Position numbers and translations under genes: made by a program. Of a stretch of 64,000 bases of DNA, positions 30,008 to 39,015 are shown in pieces. The notes under the pieces were generated by a model. The model was not told where the DNA came from and searched no databases. It worked only from the letters and a program-made list of their open reading frames with translations. This stretch comes from Rhizobium sp. NXC14 (GTDB lineage: Bacteria; Pseudomonadota; Alphaproteobacteria; Rhizobiales; Rhizobiaceae): the NCBI RefSeq assembly GCF_002117485.1, contig NZ_CP021030.1, forward strand, positions 375,001 through 439,000. Reading direction: 5' to 3'. The number at the start of each line of letters is the position of its first letter. Within the stretch, counting starts at the first letter, position 1.

Positions 30008-31567
30008 ATGGCACTGTCCGCCAATCTATTTCTGCGCCAGAGCCAGTCCCTGGTCATGACGCCGCAACTGATGCAATCCATCCAGTTGCTGCAGATGACC
30101 CATTTTGAGCTCGCCCAGTTCATCGCTCAGGAAGTGGAGAAGAACCCGCTGCTCGAATTTCCGTCGAATGATGGCGAGGCGGGCGACGAACGGGCGGCAG
30201 GCGAGGACGAGCAGTTCGCTCATTCGCCGGAGGACGCCGGCGCGGACGACGGCGCCGACAATCGCGCCGAGGCGCTTTCCAGTGACTGGTACGACAACGG
30301 CGGCAGCGAAAGCACCGGCCGGCTGAACGACGAGCTCGACGCCAATTACACCAATGTCTTTCCCGATGATGGTGGTCCGCAGCGCCTCGACGCACCGGAA
30401 CTCGTCGGTCAGTGGAAGTCGATGCCGGGCAGCGCCGACGCCGCCGATTACGATCTTGACGATTTTGTCGCCGGTCAGGTGTCCCTGCGCGATCATCTCG
30501 CGCAGCAGATCCCCTTCGTCCTGCCTGATATGAGCGATCGGCTGATCGCGCAGAATTTCATCGATCAACTCGACGATGCCGGTTACATTCAGGTCGATCT
30601 CGTCGAAACCGGCGAGCGGCTCGGCACGAACCTCACGCAGGTCGAACACGTGCTCGCCGCCCTACAGACGCTCGATCCTCCGGGTGTTTTCGCCCGCAGC
30701 CTCGCCGAATGCCTGGCGATCCAGCTCCGGCATAAAGACCGTTACGACCCTGCCATGCAGGCGCTGGTTGAAAATCTCGAACTCCTGGCGCGGCGCGACT
30801 TCGCCACGCTGAAGCGGCTCTGCGGCGTCGATGAGGAAGATCTTCTCGACATGCTCGGCGAGATCCGCCAGCTCAATCCGAAACCCGGCAGCGGTTTCGA
30901 GACGGGCGTTTCCGAAGCGATCATGCCCGATGTCGTCGTCAGGCCCTCCGCTGAGGGTGGATGGCTGGTCGAGCTCAACCCGGATACGCTGCCGCGCGTG
31001 CTCGTCAATCAGTCCTATTTTTCCCGCGTGACCCGGAATGGCGAAGATCATGCCTTCCTTTCCGAGTGCCTGCAGAGCGCCAACTGGCTGACCCGCAGCC
31101 TCGACCAGCGGGCAAAGACCATCATGAAGGTGGCAAGCGAGATCGTTCGCCAGCAGGATGCCTTCCTGCTGCACGGTGTCGACCACTTGCGGCCGCTGAA
31201 CCTGAAGACGGTGGCCGAGGCGATCAAGATGCATGAATCCACCGTCAGCCGCGTCACCTCGAACAAATATATGCTGACGCCGCGCGGCCTCTTCGAACTC
31301 AAATATTTCTTCACCGTGTCGATCGGCGCGGTCGAGGGCGGCGACAGCCATTCGGCCGAGGCCGTGCGTCACAAAATCCGCGCGCTGATCATGCAGGAGA
31401 GTCCCGACGCGGTGCTCTCCGATGACGATATCGTCGACATGCTGAAGAAGGGCGGTGTCGATCTCGCCCGCCGCACGGTCGCGAAATACCGGGAAGCGAT
31501 GAACATCGCTTCCTCGGTGCAGCGCCGCCGCGAGAAGCGGGCGCTCGCCAAAGTCGCGGGCTTCTGA
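30008..31567 (+). CDS. rpoN: RNA polymerase sigma-54 factor
   Basis: Alternative sigma factor recognising -24/-12 promoters, needed for nitrogen assimilation and, in rhizobia, nitrogen fixation genes. The glutamine-rich region I (LFLRQSQSLVMTPQLMQSIQLLQM, residues about 4-27) is followed by an acidic region II, the core-binding domain, and the RpoN box ARRTVAKYRE near residue 487. The 519 residues are normal. Some rhizobia have a second rpoN on a symbiotic plasmid; this copy lies in the lpt cluster and so is likely the chromosomal one. Genes hpf and ptsN, its usual companions, follow after an inserted exporter gene. Confidence 0.97.
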   Translation: MALSANLFLRQSQSLVMTPQLMQSIQLLQMTHFELAQFIAQEVEKNPLLEFPSNDGEAGDERAAGEDEQFAHSPEDAGADDGADNRAEALSSDWYDNGGSESTGRLNDELDANYTNVFPDDGGPQRLDAPELVGQWKSMPGSADAADYDLDDFVAGQVSLRDHLAQQIPFVLPDMSDRLIAQNFIDQLDDAGYIQVDLVETGERLGTNLTQVEHVLAALQTLDPPGVFARSLAECLAIQLRHKDRYDPAMQALVENLELLARRDFATLKRLCGVDEEDLLDMLGEIRQLNPKPGSGFETGVSEAIMPDVVVRPSAEGGWLVELNPDTLPRVLVNQSYFSRVTRNGEDHAFLSECLQSANWLTRSLDQRAKTIMKVASEIVRQQDAFLLHGVDHLRPLNLKTVAEAIKMHESTVSRVTSNKYMLTPRGLFELKYFFTVSIGAVEGGDSHSAEAVRHKIRALIMQESPDAVLSDDDIVDMLKKGGVDLARRTVAKYREAMNIASSVQRRREKRALAKVAGF

Positions 31568-31578
31568 CGCAGCAGCAC

Positions 31579-31598
31579 GCTTCGATCTGGATCGAAGC
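31579..31598. terminator. Hairpin after rpoN, without T-run
   Basis: GCTTCGATC and GATCGAAGC form a perfect 9-bp stem around TG, 12 bases after the rpoN stop. The lack of a T-tract makes it a weak terminator or an mRNA 3' end protector between rpoN and the exporter gene. Confidence 0.4.
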
Positions 31599-31655
31599 AT
31601 CCACCTTCCAAATTGGCCTATTTCTCCCGCGTCTTGAACGAAGATCGATGTGCCT

Positions 31656-32600
31656 ATGACGCCGCAAAAGCCGAACCTTACCAGAGAACTTGTCCTGCTT
31701 TTGGTGCTTGCGACCCTCTGGGGTTCTTCGTACACCTTTATCAAGATCGGGGTCGAAACGATCCCGCCGGTGACCTTGATCGCGGTGCGCACACTGATCG
31801 CCGGCGCCATTCTGCTGGCCGTGCTTCGCCATCGGCATGTCCGCCTGCCGCGCGATCGCGCGACATGGCGCCTGTTCGTCGTTCAGGCCTGCCTGAACAG
31901 CGTCTTTCCTTTCACGCTGATCGCCTGGGCGGAGCAGTCCGTCGATGCCGGACTGGCGGTGATCCTGAATTCGGCGACGCCTATTTTCACCTTCCTGCTG
32001 ACAGTGTCGATAACCCGCCATGAGCCGGCGACGGCGCGAAAGCTTTTCGGCGTCGTCTCCGGGCTTGCCGGCATCTGCCTCGTCATCGGCGTCGAAGCGC
32101 TCGGCGGTCTAGGCGAAAGCCTGATGGCGCAACTCGCCATCATCCTGGCAACCATCTGTTACGCAGGGGCCGCGATTTTCAGCAAGAACTTTAGAGGCCT
32201 CCACCCTGCCGTGCCGGCGGCCGGTTCGCTGATCTCGGGCGCGGTCATTCTGATGCCTGTAAGCCTGCTCGTCGACCGGCCCTGGGGGCTCGATCCCTCG
32301 GCCGCATCGGTGCTGGCGCTGCTTGCCCTTTCTGCCTTTTCGACGGCACTTGCCTTTACGATCTATTTCCGCCTCGTTCAGACGCTGGGTTCGGTCGGAA
32401 CCACGTCGCAAGCCTATCTCCGTGTGCCGATCGGTGTGGCGATCGGTATCGTCTTTCTCGGCGAGAGGCTGAGCCCGACGGCGTGGATCGGACTGGTCTG
32501 CGTCATTCTCGGTGTCATCGCCATGACGATGCCGCGCGCAACGCAGGCACGAAGCGCGGGAGCTGATGAAGGGAAAGTCGCCGGAAGGCTCCTTCCGTAG
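31656..32600 (+). CDS. EamA/DMT-superfamily transporter
   Basis: A ten-segment inner-membrane transporter of about 314 residues with two EamA repeats: LATLWGSSYTFIKIGV starts the first, and the second half begins near AIILATICYAGAAIFSKNF. Members export amino acids, metabolites or drugs; the substrate cannot be told. The start is ATG 31656; a GTG two codons upstream is equally possible. It sits between rpoN and hpf, two genes usually adjacent in rhizobia, so it looks like a local insertion into this conserved neighbourhood. Its base composition is not obviously different. Confidence 0.85.
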   Translation: MTPQKPNLTRELVLLLVLATLWGSSYTFIKIGVETIPPVTLIAVRTLIAGAILLAVLRHRHVRLPRDRATWRLFVVQACLNSVFPFTLIAWAEQSVDAGLAVILNSATPIFTFLLTVSITRHEPATARKLFGVVSGLAGICLVIGVEALGGLGESLMAQLAIILATICYAGAAIFSKNFRGLHPAVPAAGSLISGAVILMPVSLLVDRPWGLDPSAASVLALLALSAFSTALAFTIYFRLVQTLGSVGTTSQAYLRVPIGVAIGIVFLGERLSPTAWIGLVCVILGVIAMTMPRATQARSAGADEGKVAGRLLP

Positions 32601-32651
32601 GAGATTTGCTACACCTTCTGCGAGCACGCCCGGAGCTGATTCGGCGCCCTA

Positions 32652-32680
32652 TTGACTTTCCGGCAACCTCTGGCTAGAAG
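32652..32680 (+). promoter_or_regulatory. Probable sigma-70 promoter of hpf-ptsN
   Basis: TTGACT at 32652-32657 and TAGAAG at 32675-32680 are separated by 17 bases and lie about 170 bases before hpf. It would let hpf and ptsN be transcribed independently of rpoN and the exporter gene. Confidence 0.5.
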
Positions 32681-32850
32681 CCCGCCGCAATCGTCGCCGT
32701 GAACGGCGTTTGAAGTTATCCCCATCATCCCAAGGGCACCGAGGACCGCAGGCCTACGCCGATCTTGCTTGAGATTGCGCGAAGTGCTTGGATGAACCCG
32801 AGGCTTGGCGTAAACTGATACCCGCAAACGACCATAAGAAGGGAAACTCC

Positions 32851-33426
32851 ATGAGTGTGCGTGTATCCGGGAAACATATGGAAATTGGTGAATCCTTCCG
32901 CCAAAAGATCGAGGACCAAATTGGAACGGCCATCACGAAATACTTCGATGGGGGGTATTCCGGCCAGGTGACCGTCGAAAAGGCGAGTTCTCGTTTCTCG
33001 GCAGACTGCAAGCTTCATCTCGACAGCGGGGTGGTGCTTCATGCCGCCGGCGAAGCGACGGATCCGCAGCTTGCTTTCGACGCCGCTTCCGAACGCATCG
33101 AGAAACGCCTGCGTCGCTACAAGCGCAAGCTGAAGGACCACCATGCCGGAAACCACCTGAATGGCTTTGCAGAAGTCTCCTATACGGTCATGGACTCCGT
33201 TCCTGATCACGAGGATGAAATTCCCGACGATTTCGCCCCGGCAATCGTCGCTGAAAGCACGAAGCAGTTGAAGACCATGTCCGTCGCCACCGCCGTGATG
33301 GCGCTCGACATGACCGACGAGCCGCTTCTCCTGTTCCGCAGTCCCGGCAAGGAACATCTGAACATCGTTTATCGTCGGCACGACGGAAATATTGGCTGGA
33401 TCGATTCGGCCAATATCAAAGGCTGA
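32851..33426 (+). CDS. hpf: Ribosome hibernation promoting factor, long form
   Basis: Binds the ribosome and dimerises idle 70S ribosomes into 100S particles in stationary phase. The 191 residues comprise an S30AE domain (SVRVSGKHMEIGESF, residues 2-16, to about 110) and a C-terminal dimerisation domain including PLLLFRSPGKEHLNIVYRRHDGNIGWID. The start ATG 32851 follows AGAAGGG; earlier in-frame ATG 32788 lacks a site. Historically called sigma-54 modulation protein because of its position beside rpoN. It is followed by ptsN. Confidence 0.94.
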   Translation: MSVRVSGKHMEIGESFRQKIEDQIGTAITKYFDGGYSGQVTVEKASSRFSADCKLHLDSGVVLHAAGEATDPQLAFDAASERIEKRLRRYKRKLKDHHAGNHLNGFAEVSYTVMDSVPDHEDEIPDDFAPAIVAESTKQLKTMSVATAVMALDMTDEPLLLFRSPGKEHLNIVYRRHDGNIGWIDSANIKG

Positions 33427-33499
33427 GATCAGAGTGGTGAGCGGCGGTATCGCCGCCGCTCCTCGCATCAACTGATCCCGGCGACAGAAGGAAAAAGAA

Positions 33500-33964
33500 A
33501 TGGCATTGGCAGATTTGCTCCATCAGGATGCGATCATTCCCGCCCTCAGAGTAAATTCCAAGAAACAGTTGCTTCAGGAATTGGCGGCAAGAGCCGCGAG
33601 GATCACCGGGCTCTCCGAACGGGAGATCTTCGACGTCATCCTGCAGCGCGAACGCCTGGGTTCGACCGGCGTCGGCAACGGTATCGCCATTCCCCACGGC
33701 AAGCTGGTGAACATTCATTCCATCGTCGGCATCTTTGCCCGGCTGGAGCAGCCTGTCGATTTTGAAGCGCTGGACGACCAGCCCGTCGACCTCGTTTTCC
33801 TGCTGCTTGCGCCGGAGGGCGCCGGCGCCGACCATCTCAAAGCCCTGTCGCGCATCGCCCGCGTCCTGCGCGATCAAGACCTGGTTGCAAAGCTGCGGGC
33901 CACCGATTCCGCCTCGGCGATCTACGCCTTCCTCAACGAAGAGCAGACGTCGAACGCTGCTTGA
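33500..33964 (+). CDS. ptsN: Nitrogen regulatory IIA protein PtsN (EIIA-Ntr)
   Basis: Phosphoacceptor of the nitrogen PTS, which links carbon/nitrogen state to potassium transport, ABC transporters and other targets in rhizobia. The 154 residues form a single EIIA domain of the mannitol/fructose type; the phosphorylated histidine is in GNGIAIPHGK (His66). Spacing and order rpoN-(EamA)-hpf-ptsN match the usual cluster. A bidirectional terminator follows directly. Confidence 0.96.
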   Translation: MALADLLHQDAIIPALRVNSKKQLLQELAARAARITGLSEREIFDVILQRERLGSTGVGNGIAIPHGKLVNIHSIVGIFARLEQPVDFEALDDQPVDLVFLLLAPEGAGADHLKALSRIARVLRDQDLVAKLRATDSASAIYAFLNEEQTSNAA

Positions 33965-33983
33965 GCTGCATAATCCCTAAATG

Positions 33984-34017
33984 AAAAAAGGCGCCTGATT
34001 TCGCAGGCGCATTTTTT
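33984..34017. terminator. Bidirectional Rho-independent terminator
   Basis: GCGCCTG (33991-33997) pairs with CAGGCGC (34004-34010), preceded by an A-run and followed by a T-run, so it works on either strand. It separates ptsN (+) from the convergent chemoreceptor gene (minus). Confidence 0.9.
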
Positions 34018-34037
34018 ATTTACCCAGGGCTGAACGG

Positions 34038-36392
34038 TCAGAACTCTTCCCAGTTATCCCGAGCCACGGCGGCCGAGCCATGCGATTGAGGTGTGGTGCG
34101 GTGGGTCGCCGGCGCGTGGCGGACCACAGGAGCGGTTGCCAAGTGCGAGGGGGCCGCAGCCGGCGCACGCATCTGCCTCGCCACGGAGGCGAGCGCGGTC
34201 GCGTTGGCGGAGCCGGACACCCTGAAGCGCGTGGCGAGCGTCTTCAGCGTCTGCGCCTCGTCGTTGAGCGCCACGCTGGCGGCGGTCGCTTCCTCCACCA
34301 TCGCCGCATTTTGCTGCGTCACCTGATCCATCTGGTTCATGGCCTGGTTGATTTCCTTCAGCCCCACCGCCTGTTCGCTGGCCGATGCCGAGATCTGCCG
34401 GATGAGGCTGTTGATGCCCATCACCTGTTCTGCGATCTTGTGCAGCGTCCCGCCGGCGCGCCCGACGAGATCGACGCCTTCCTTGACCTGGACGGCCGAG
34501 GTGTTGATCAGAGTCTTGATCTCCTTGGCGGCAGTGGCCGAACGCTGCGCGAGTTCACGCACTTCCTGGGCGACGACGGCAAAACCCTTGCCGGCTTCGC
34601 CGGCGCGAGCCGCTTCGACGCCGGCGTTCAGCGCCAGCAGGTTCGTCTGGAAGGCGATCTCATCGATGACGCCGATGATCCGCGATACCTCCGTCGAAGA
34701 CTGCTCGATCCCTTGCATGGAGGCGATGGCCTTCTGCACCACTTCGCCTGATTTCTCGGCATCCTGGCAGGCGAGATTGACGTTGTCGGCAGCCGTGCGG
34801 GCATTCTCGGCACTGGAATCGACCTGGGCGGTGAGCTCGTTGAGCGCTGCCGCTGTCTCTTCCAGGCTTGCTGCCTGCTGCTCGGTACGTTTGGCGAGAT
34901 CGGAAGCGCTGTTGCTGATCTCGCCGGTGCCGGCGCCGATATTGACGACGCTGAGATTCATCGTGTTGATGGTCTCTTCGAGGCTTGCAAGCGCGGCATT
35001 GAAATCCTGCTTCAGTTTGCCGTATTCGCCGGGGAAATCTTCGGTGATGCGGTAACCCAGATTGCCCTGAGACAATTCCGAGAGGCCGGCGCCGACGACC
35101 GAGACGATGCGACGCTGCAGCGACACCGATTGCTGCCGTTCCGATTCCGAACGGCCGCGCTCGGCCTCTGCGGCCTGTCGCTGGTGGGTGGCCTCGTCTT
35201 CGAGGCGCCTGGAGTCGGCGAGCTTGAAGCGGAACCCTTCGAGTGCCTTTGCGACCGAACCGACTTCGTCGGTACGGTCCTGGGCCGCGACGGGTTCGGC
35301 ATATTCGCCGTCGCTGAGCGTTTTGACGCTGGCGACAAGGCTGCCGAGCGGCCTCTGCACGAGCGAGCGGACGGCGAAATAGAGCGCCAGCATCACCGCG
35401 CCGAGCACGATCAGGCCGGTGGCGATCATCATGTAGGTCTGATCCTGCACCGGCGCGTTGATCGCGGTGTGCGGGACGTCGACAAGCACGACCCAGATGG
35501 CGTTGACGCCGGGGACGTCGAATGGATAGACGACGCGGTCGAAAGGATCGAGGCCGTCATAGGTGAGGTTTCGGACGAGGCCGGGCTGCTTGTTCGACAG
35601 CGCCGCCTTGACGACGTCGGCGCCTTCGCCGTCATATTGCTTGGTCATCAGGTCGGGGACCGGCGCGACGATCCAGTTGCCGGCCTGCGAGAGCAGCGTC
35701 ACGCGGCCGGAGCCGAAGGGGTGCAGCGCCTGAAGCTTATCGGTCAGCGACTTCAGCGAGATGTCGACGCCGCCGACGCCGATCATCTTGCCGCCCGACA
35801 TGACAGGATAGGCAATGGAAGTCAGCAGCGTCGGTACGTCGGTTCCCTCGGCCATGTAAGGCGTGGTGATCGCGCCCTTGCCGCTGTCGGCAGCAAGCTT
35901 CCACCACTCAGCGGTATAATCATTGTCGAAGGTCGAATACTGGATGCCGCCATCCTTGGTTTTCGACCAATAGGGCGTGAAGGCGCCGTTCTTGTTGGTG
36001 CCTTCGTCATTGTTGTTGGCAATCTCGGTCGTCTTTCCGTCCAGCGCACCAAGCTGCTCGCAGAACCAGCTGCCGAAGGCGAAGGCATTCTGTTCCAGAT
36101 TGGCTTTCAGCACGTTGATCATGCCCTTGCGATCGAGCGACTTTCCATCATGGGCTCGGCCGATGACGCCTGACATGCTGCGGGCAGCGCTGGCGAGTTC
36201 GCCGACATTGGCGGCGATCTCATTGGCGATCGACTTTGCCTCGAGATTGGCTTGATCCATCGTCAGCATCTGAACGCGATCCCTGGTCTGGCCGATGAGG
36301 AAAAAGTTCGAAGCGATGAGAACAAGCGCGATGGCAATGCCGGTGATGGCGATAAGTTTCGCCGCAAGCGATTTCATGCGAAAAATGAACAT
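34038..36392 (-). CDS. Methyl-accepting chemotaxis protein with periplasmic Cache-like sensor and C-terminal WEEF tail
   Basis: A 784-residue chemoreceptor. A first membrane segment at about 10-33 is followed by a large periplasmic part (about 34-320) with double-Cache features such as [16 protein letters not shown] and [10 protein letters not shown], a second membrane segment near 322-345, HAMP and linker helices, and the signalling domain with [20 protein letters not shown] and [20 protein letters not shown]. The protein ends NWEEF, like the NWETF pentapeptide that docks CheR and CheB in enteric receptors. The start 36392 has GAGGAA just upstream; longer in-frame starts do not. The ligand is unknown, probably a small organic molecule. 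Confidence 0.92.
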   Translation of the reverse strand: MFIFRMKSLAAKLIAITGIAIALVLIASNFFLIGQTRDRVQMLTMDQANLEAKSIANEIAANVGELASAARSMSGVIGRAHDGKSLDRKGMINVLKANLEQNAFAFGSWFCEQLGALDGKTTEIANNNDEGTNKNGAFTPYWSKTKDGGIQYSTFDNDYTAEWWKLAADSGKGAITTPYMAEGTDVPTLLTSIAYPVMSGGKMIGVGGVDISLKSLTDKLQALHPFGSGRVTLLSQAGNWIVAPVPDLMTKQYDGEGADVVKAALSNKQPGLVRNLTYDGLDPFDRVVYPFDVPGVNAIWVVLVDVPHTAINAPVQDQTYMMIATGLIVLGAVMLALYFAVRSLVQRPLGSLVASVKTLSDGEYAEPVAAQDRTDEVGSVAKALEGFRFKLADSRRLEDEATHQRQAAEAERGRSESERQQSVSLQRRIVSVVGAGLSELSQGNLGYRITEDFPGEYGKLKQDFNAALASLEETINTMNLSVVNIGAGTGEISNSASDLAKRTEQQAASLEETAAALNELTAQVDSSAENARTAADNVNLACQDAEKSGEVVQKAIASMQGIEQSSTEVSRIIGVIDEIAFQTNLLALNAGVEAARAGEAGKGFAVVAQEVRELAQRSATAAKEIKTLINTSAVQVKEGVDLVGRAGGTLHKIAEQVMGINSLIRQISASASEQAVGLKEINQAMNQMDQVTQQNAAMVEEATAASVALNDEAQTLKTLATRFRVSGSANATALASVARQMRAPAAAPSHLATAPVVRHAPATHRTTPQSHGSAAVARDNWEEF

Positions 36393-36632
36393 GGGTTCCT
36401 CAGGCAAGGATGCGCCGAACGGGCATTCTTCGGCGCAGGAGCGAAGGCATGGCTCCGTCATGGAGCAGCCGCATCAGCCGCGGATCCGCATATGCGACGA
36501 TCCGGCGATCGCTGGGAAGATCGCCGGAGACCTGTTAAATTTAAATGAAACTTAAGTGGTTATATGAGCAAAACCGCAGAAATCTCCTTTAAAATTGAAG
36601 GACATCTGCCGACGTTTCGCAGGCAGGCCAGG

Positions 36633-37532
36633 CTATATTCTGTCTGCGACTTCCCCACTCAAAGGAATCGACGGTTGCGCGCCTGATTTGAGGCATGCGA
36701 GCGAACCGGCGACCGCCGCGCGGCGCAGCGCTGTCGGAAAATCAAGCCCGTCATCGAGGCTGGCGGCGAAATAGCCGCAGAAGGTGTCTCCCGCTCCGAC
36801 CGTGTCGACAGGATCGATCGCCAGCCCCTGCGCTCTTGAGAGGACCCCGTCACGAATGGCGATGACGCCATCGCCGCCGAGCGTCACGATCAGGGTCTGG
36901 CCGGTTTCATGATGCAGGCGGACAAGCGCTGCCTCGCGCGCTCCTGCGTCCATGCCGTCCTGTCCGGCAAGTCGCTCGAACTCAGTCTCATTGGCAATGA
37001 CGATATCGGCGAGGCGTCCGAGACGCGGCGCATCGGGAATCAGTGGGGCGAGGTTGAGGATGCTGGTGATGCCCTTGGCGCGTGCGGCCGAGAGCGCGCG
37101 TTCGACGGCCGCGACCGGCACCTCAAGCTGCAACATCAGTATGTCGCCTTCGTGCATGCGGCCGATCGCGGTTTCCGCATCGGCGGGCGCGACCAGCCCG
37201 TTGGCGCCCGGCACCACGGCAATCATGTTCTCGCCGTCGCCGCCGACCAGAATCAGCGCCGTTCCTGTGGGACCGTCGATATGCTTGACGAGGGAGAGAT
37301 CGGTTCCTGCCTCATCGAGCAGAGAAAGAGCATCGGCAGCAAAAGCATCCTTGCCGACGGCGCCGGCCATATGCACATAGCGACCGGCGCGGCGGGCTGC
37401 CAGCGCCTGGTTGGCGCCCTTGCCGCCGGCGGCCGTGGCAAAACCGTTGCCGGCCACTGTTTCGCCGGGCTTCGGCAGGCGCTCGGTCGTGGCGATGAGA
37501 TCCATGTTGATGGATCCGAAAACTGTGATCAT
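36633..37532 (-). CDS. rbsK: Ribokinase (PfkB family)
   Basis: Phosphorylates ribose to ribose 5-phosphate. The 299 residues carry the PfkB signatures GGKGANQALAARRAG (near 39-53) and the C-terminal DPVDTVGAGDTFCGYFAA with the catalytic aspartate. GSINMDLIATTERLPKPGET at the start is typical of ribokinase. Start ATG 37532 is chosen as the fold's first strand begins there; a 13-residue upstream extension looks spurious. No ribose transporter genes are adjacent, so the exact sugar remains an inference. It lies alone between a chemoreceptor and rmuC. Confidence 0.87.
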   Translation of the reverse strand: MITVFGSINMDLIATTERLPKPGETVAGNGFATAAGGKGANQALAARRAGRYVHMAGAVGKDAFAADALSLLDEAGTDLSLVKHIDGPTGTALILVGGDGENMIAVVPGANGLVAPADAETAIGRMHEGDILMLQLEVPVAAVERALSAARAKGITSILNLAPLIPDAPRLGRLADIVIANETEFERLAGQDGMDAGAREAALVRLHHETGQTLIVTLGGDGVIAIRDGVLSRAQGLAIDPVDTVGAGDTFCGYFAASLDDGLDFPTALRRAAVAGSLACLKSGAQPSIPLSGEVADRI

Positions 37533-37610
37533 CAGGCTGTCCCGTCTTTTGGAGCATGCCAATGACATCATGCTCCTGCTATTTCATGGGGCGAGACACT
37601 GCCGAAGCGA

Positions 37611-38834
37611 TCACTCCTCGTCAACCACCCGAAGCTTGAGAAGGCCGGTACGGCTTTCCACGGATTTGGCCGGGACCTCGCCGTCGCGGGCAGGCTTTGC
37701 GTCGCCGCCTGCCTCGAATTCCAGCGCCTCGATCTTGGCGCCGCGTTTGGTGAGCTTGTCGGCTGACGTGACCACCATGTCGATATCTTTCTGCGCCATG
37801 GCGAAATGGCCCTGCAGCTTGCGCACCCGCTCGTCGAGGCGGCCGAGATCGTCCATCAGGAGCGCCACCTCGCCCTGGATCAGATGCGCCTGCGCCCGCA
37901 TGCGCTGGTCTTTCAGCACCGCCTGGATGACCTGGATCGACAGCATCAGCAGCGATGGCGAGACGATAACGATGCGCGCGCGGTGTGCCTTCTGCACCAG
38001 GGCCTCGAAGTTCTCATGGATCTCCGCGAAGATCGATTCCGACGGCACGAAGAGAAAAGCCGTCTCCTGGGTTTCCCCCTGAATCAGATATTTCTCTGAA
38101 ATATCCCGGATATGAATCTCCATGTCGCGGCGGAACTGCTGGCTGGCGATCTTGCCGGCCTCGGGGCTGGCTGCGTCGCGGATGGCGTTCCAGGCTTCGA
38201 GCGGGAACTTCGCATCGATAACGAGCGGCGGCGCGCCGTTTGGCATGCGGATCGTGCAGTCCGGCCGCGAACCGTTCGAGAGCGTCTGCTGGAATGCATA
38301 GGCGCCCATCGGCAGGCCGTCCGCGACGATCGTCTCCATCCGTGACTGGCCGAAGGCGCCGCGCGTCTGCTTGTTCGAGAGAATCGCCTGCAGTCCGACC
38401 ACGTCCTTGGCGAGCGTCTGGATATTGTTCTGCGCGGCATCGATGACCGCCAGCCGCTCCTGCAGGCGCTGCAGGTTCTCATGCGTCGATTTCGTCTGCT
38501 CGGTGATCGTCGAGCTGACGCGCTGCGACATGCCGTCGAGACGCTGGCTGATTGCCTGGTTGAGCTCGCTCTGACGCGCGCCAAAAACCTCGGCCATGGC
38601 CGTGATGCGGCCCTGCATCTCCGCCTGGATCTTCAAAAGCTCGGCCATGCGCGCCTCGCTTTCGCCAGCCCGGAGGCTCGCCTCCTCCGCCTGCTCGCGG
38701 CGGAGGCTGGCGCTGCGCAAGAGAAGGATGATCACCATAAGCACGAAGGCGACAAAAACGCCGCCGGCAAGCGCCAGCATGGCCGGGCTCAGCGAGGCGT
38801 TGGAGAGGGCAAGCGATTCGGAATGAACGGTCAT
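37611..38834 (-). CDS. rmuC: DNA recombination protein RmuC
   Basis: A 407-residue RmuC-family protein, a membrane-anchored, coiled-coil protein with a restriction-endonuclease-like core that limits inversions at short inverted repeats. An N-terminal membrane segment (about 17-38) is followed by a long coiled coil (about 40-140) and the conserved core with VIDAKFPLEAWNAI and ETAFLFVPSESIFAEI. The start 38834 is the MTVHSE methionine; a preceding in-frame extension is unlikely. Divergent from the globin-coupled receptor. Confidence 0.92.
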   Translation of the reverse strand: MTVHSESLALSNASLSPAMLALAGGVFVAFVLMVIILLLRSASLRREQAEEASLRAGESEARMAELLKIQAEMQGRITAMAEVFGARQSELNQAISQRLDGMSQRVSSTITEQTKSTHENLQRLQERLAVIDAAQNNIQTLAKDVVGLQAILSNKQTRGAFGQSRMETIVADGLPMGAYAFQQTLSNGSRPDCTIRMPNGAPPLVIDAKFPLEAWNAIRDAASPEAGKIASQQFRRDMEIHIRDISEKYLIQGETQETAFLFVPSESIFAEIHENFEALVQKAHRARIVIVSPSLLMLSIQVIQAVLKDQRMRAQAHLIQGEVALLMDDLGRLDERVRKLQGHFAMAQKDIDMVVTSADKLTKRGAKIEALEFEAGGDAKPARDGEVPAKSVESRTGLLKLRVVDEE

Positions 38835-39015
38835 GCCGCAACCATAACAGAAGCTGCGGCAATACATAGATCAAAACGTGAACGAAATCCTCTGTCGCCT
38901 TTTTCCTCACCGATGCAGAAAATCGCCGCCGATTTAACCATTGCTCAACCATATTCGCCAAAATCTGTGCCGCAGAATTCCCTCCAGCGCCGTTGCGCCA
39001 AGTACAGAGATTTCC

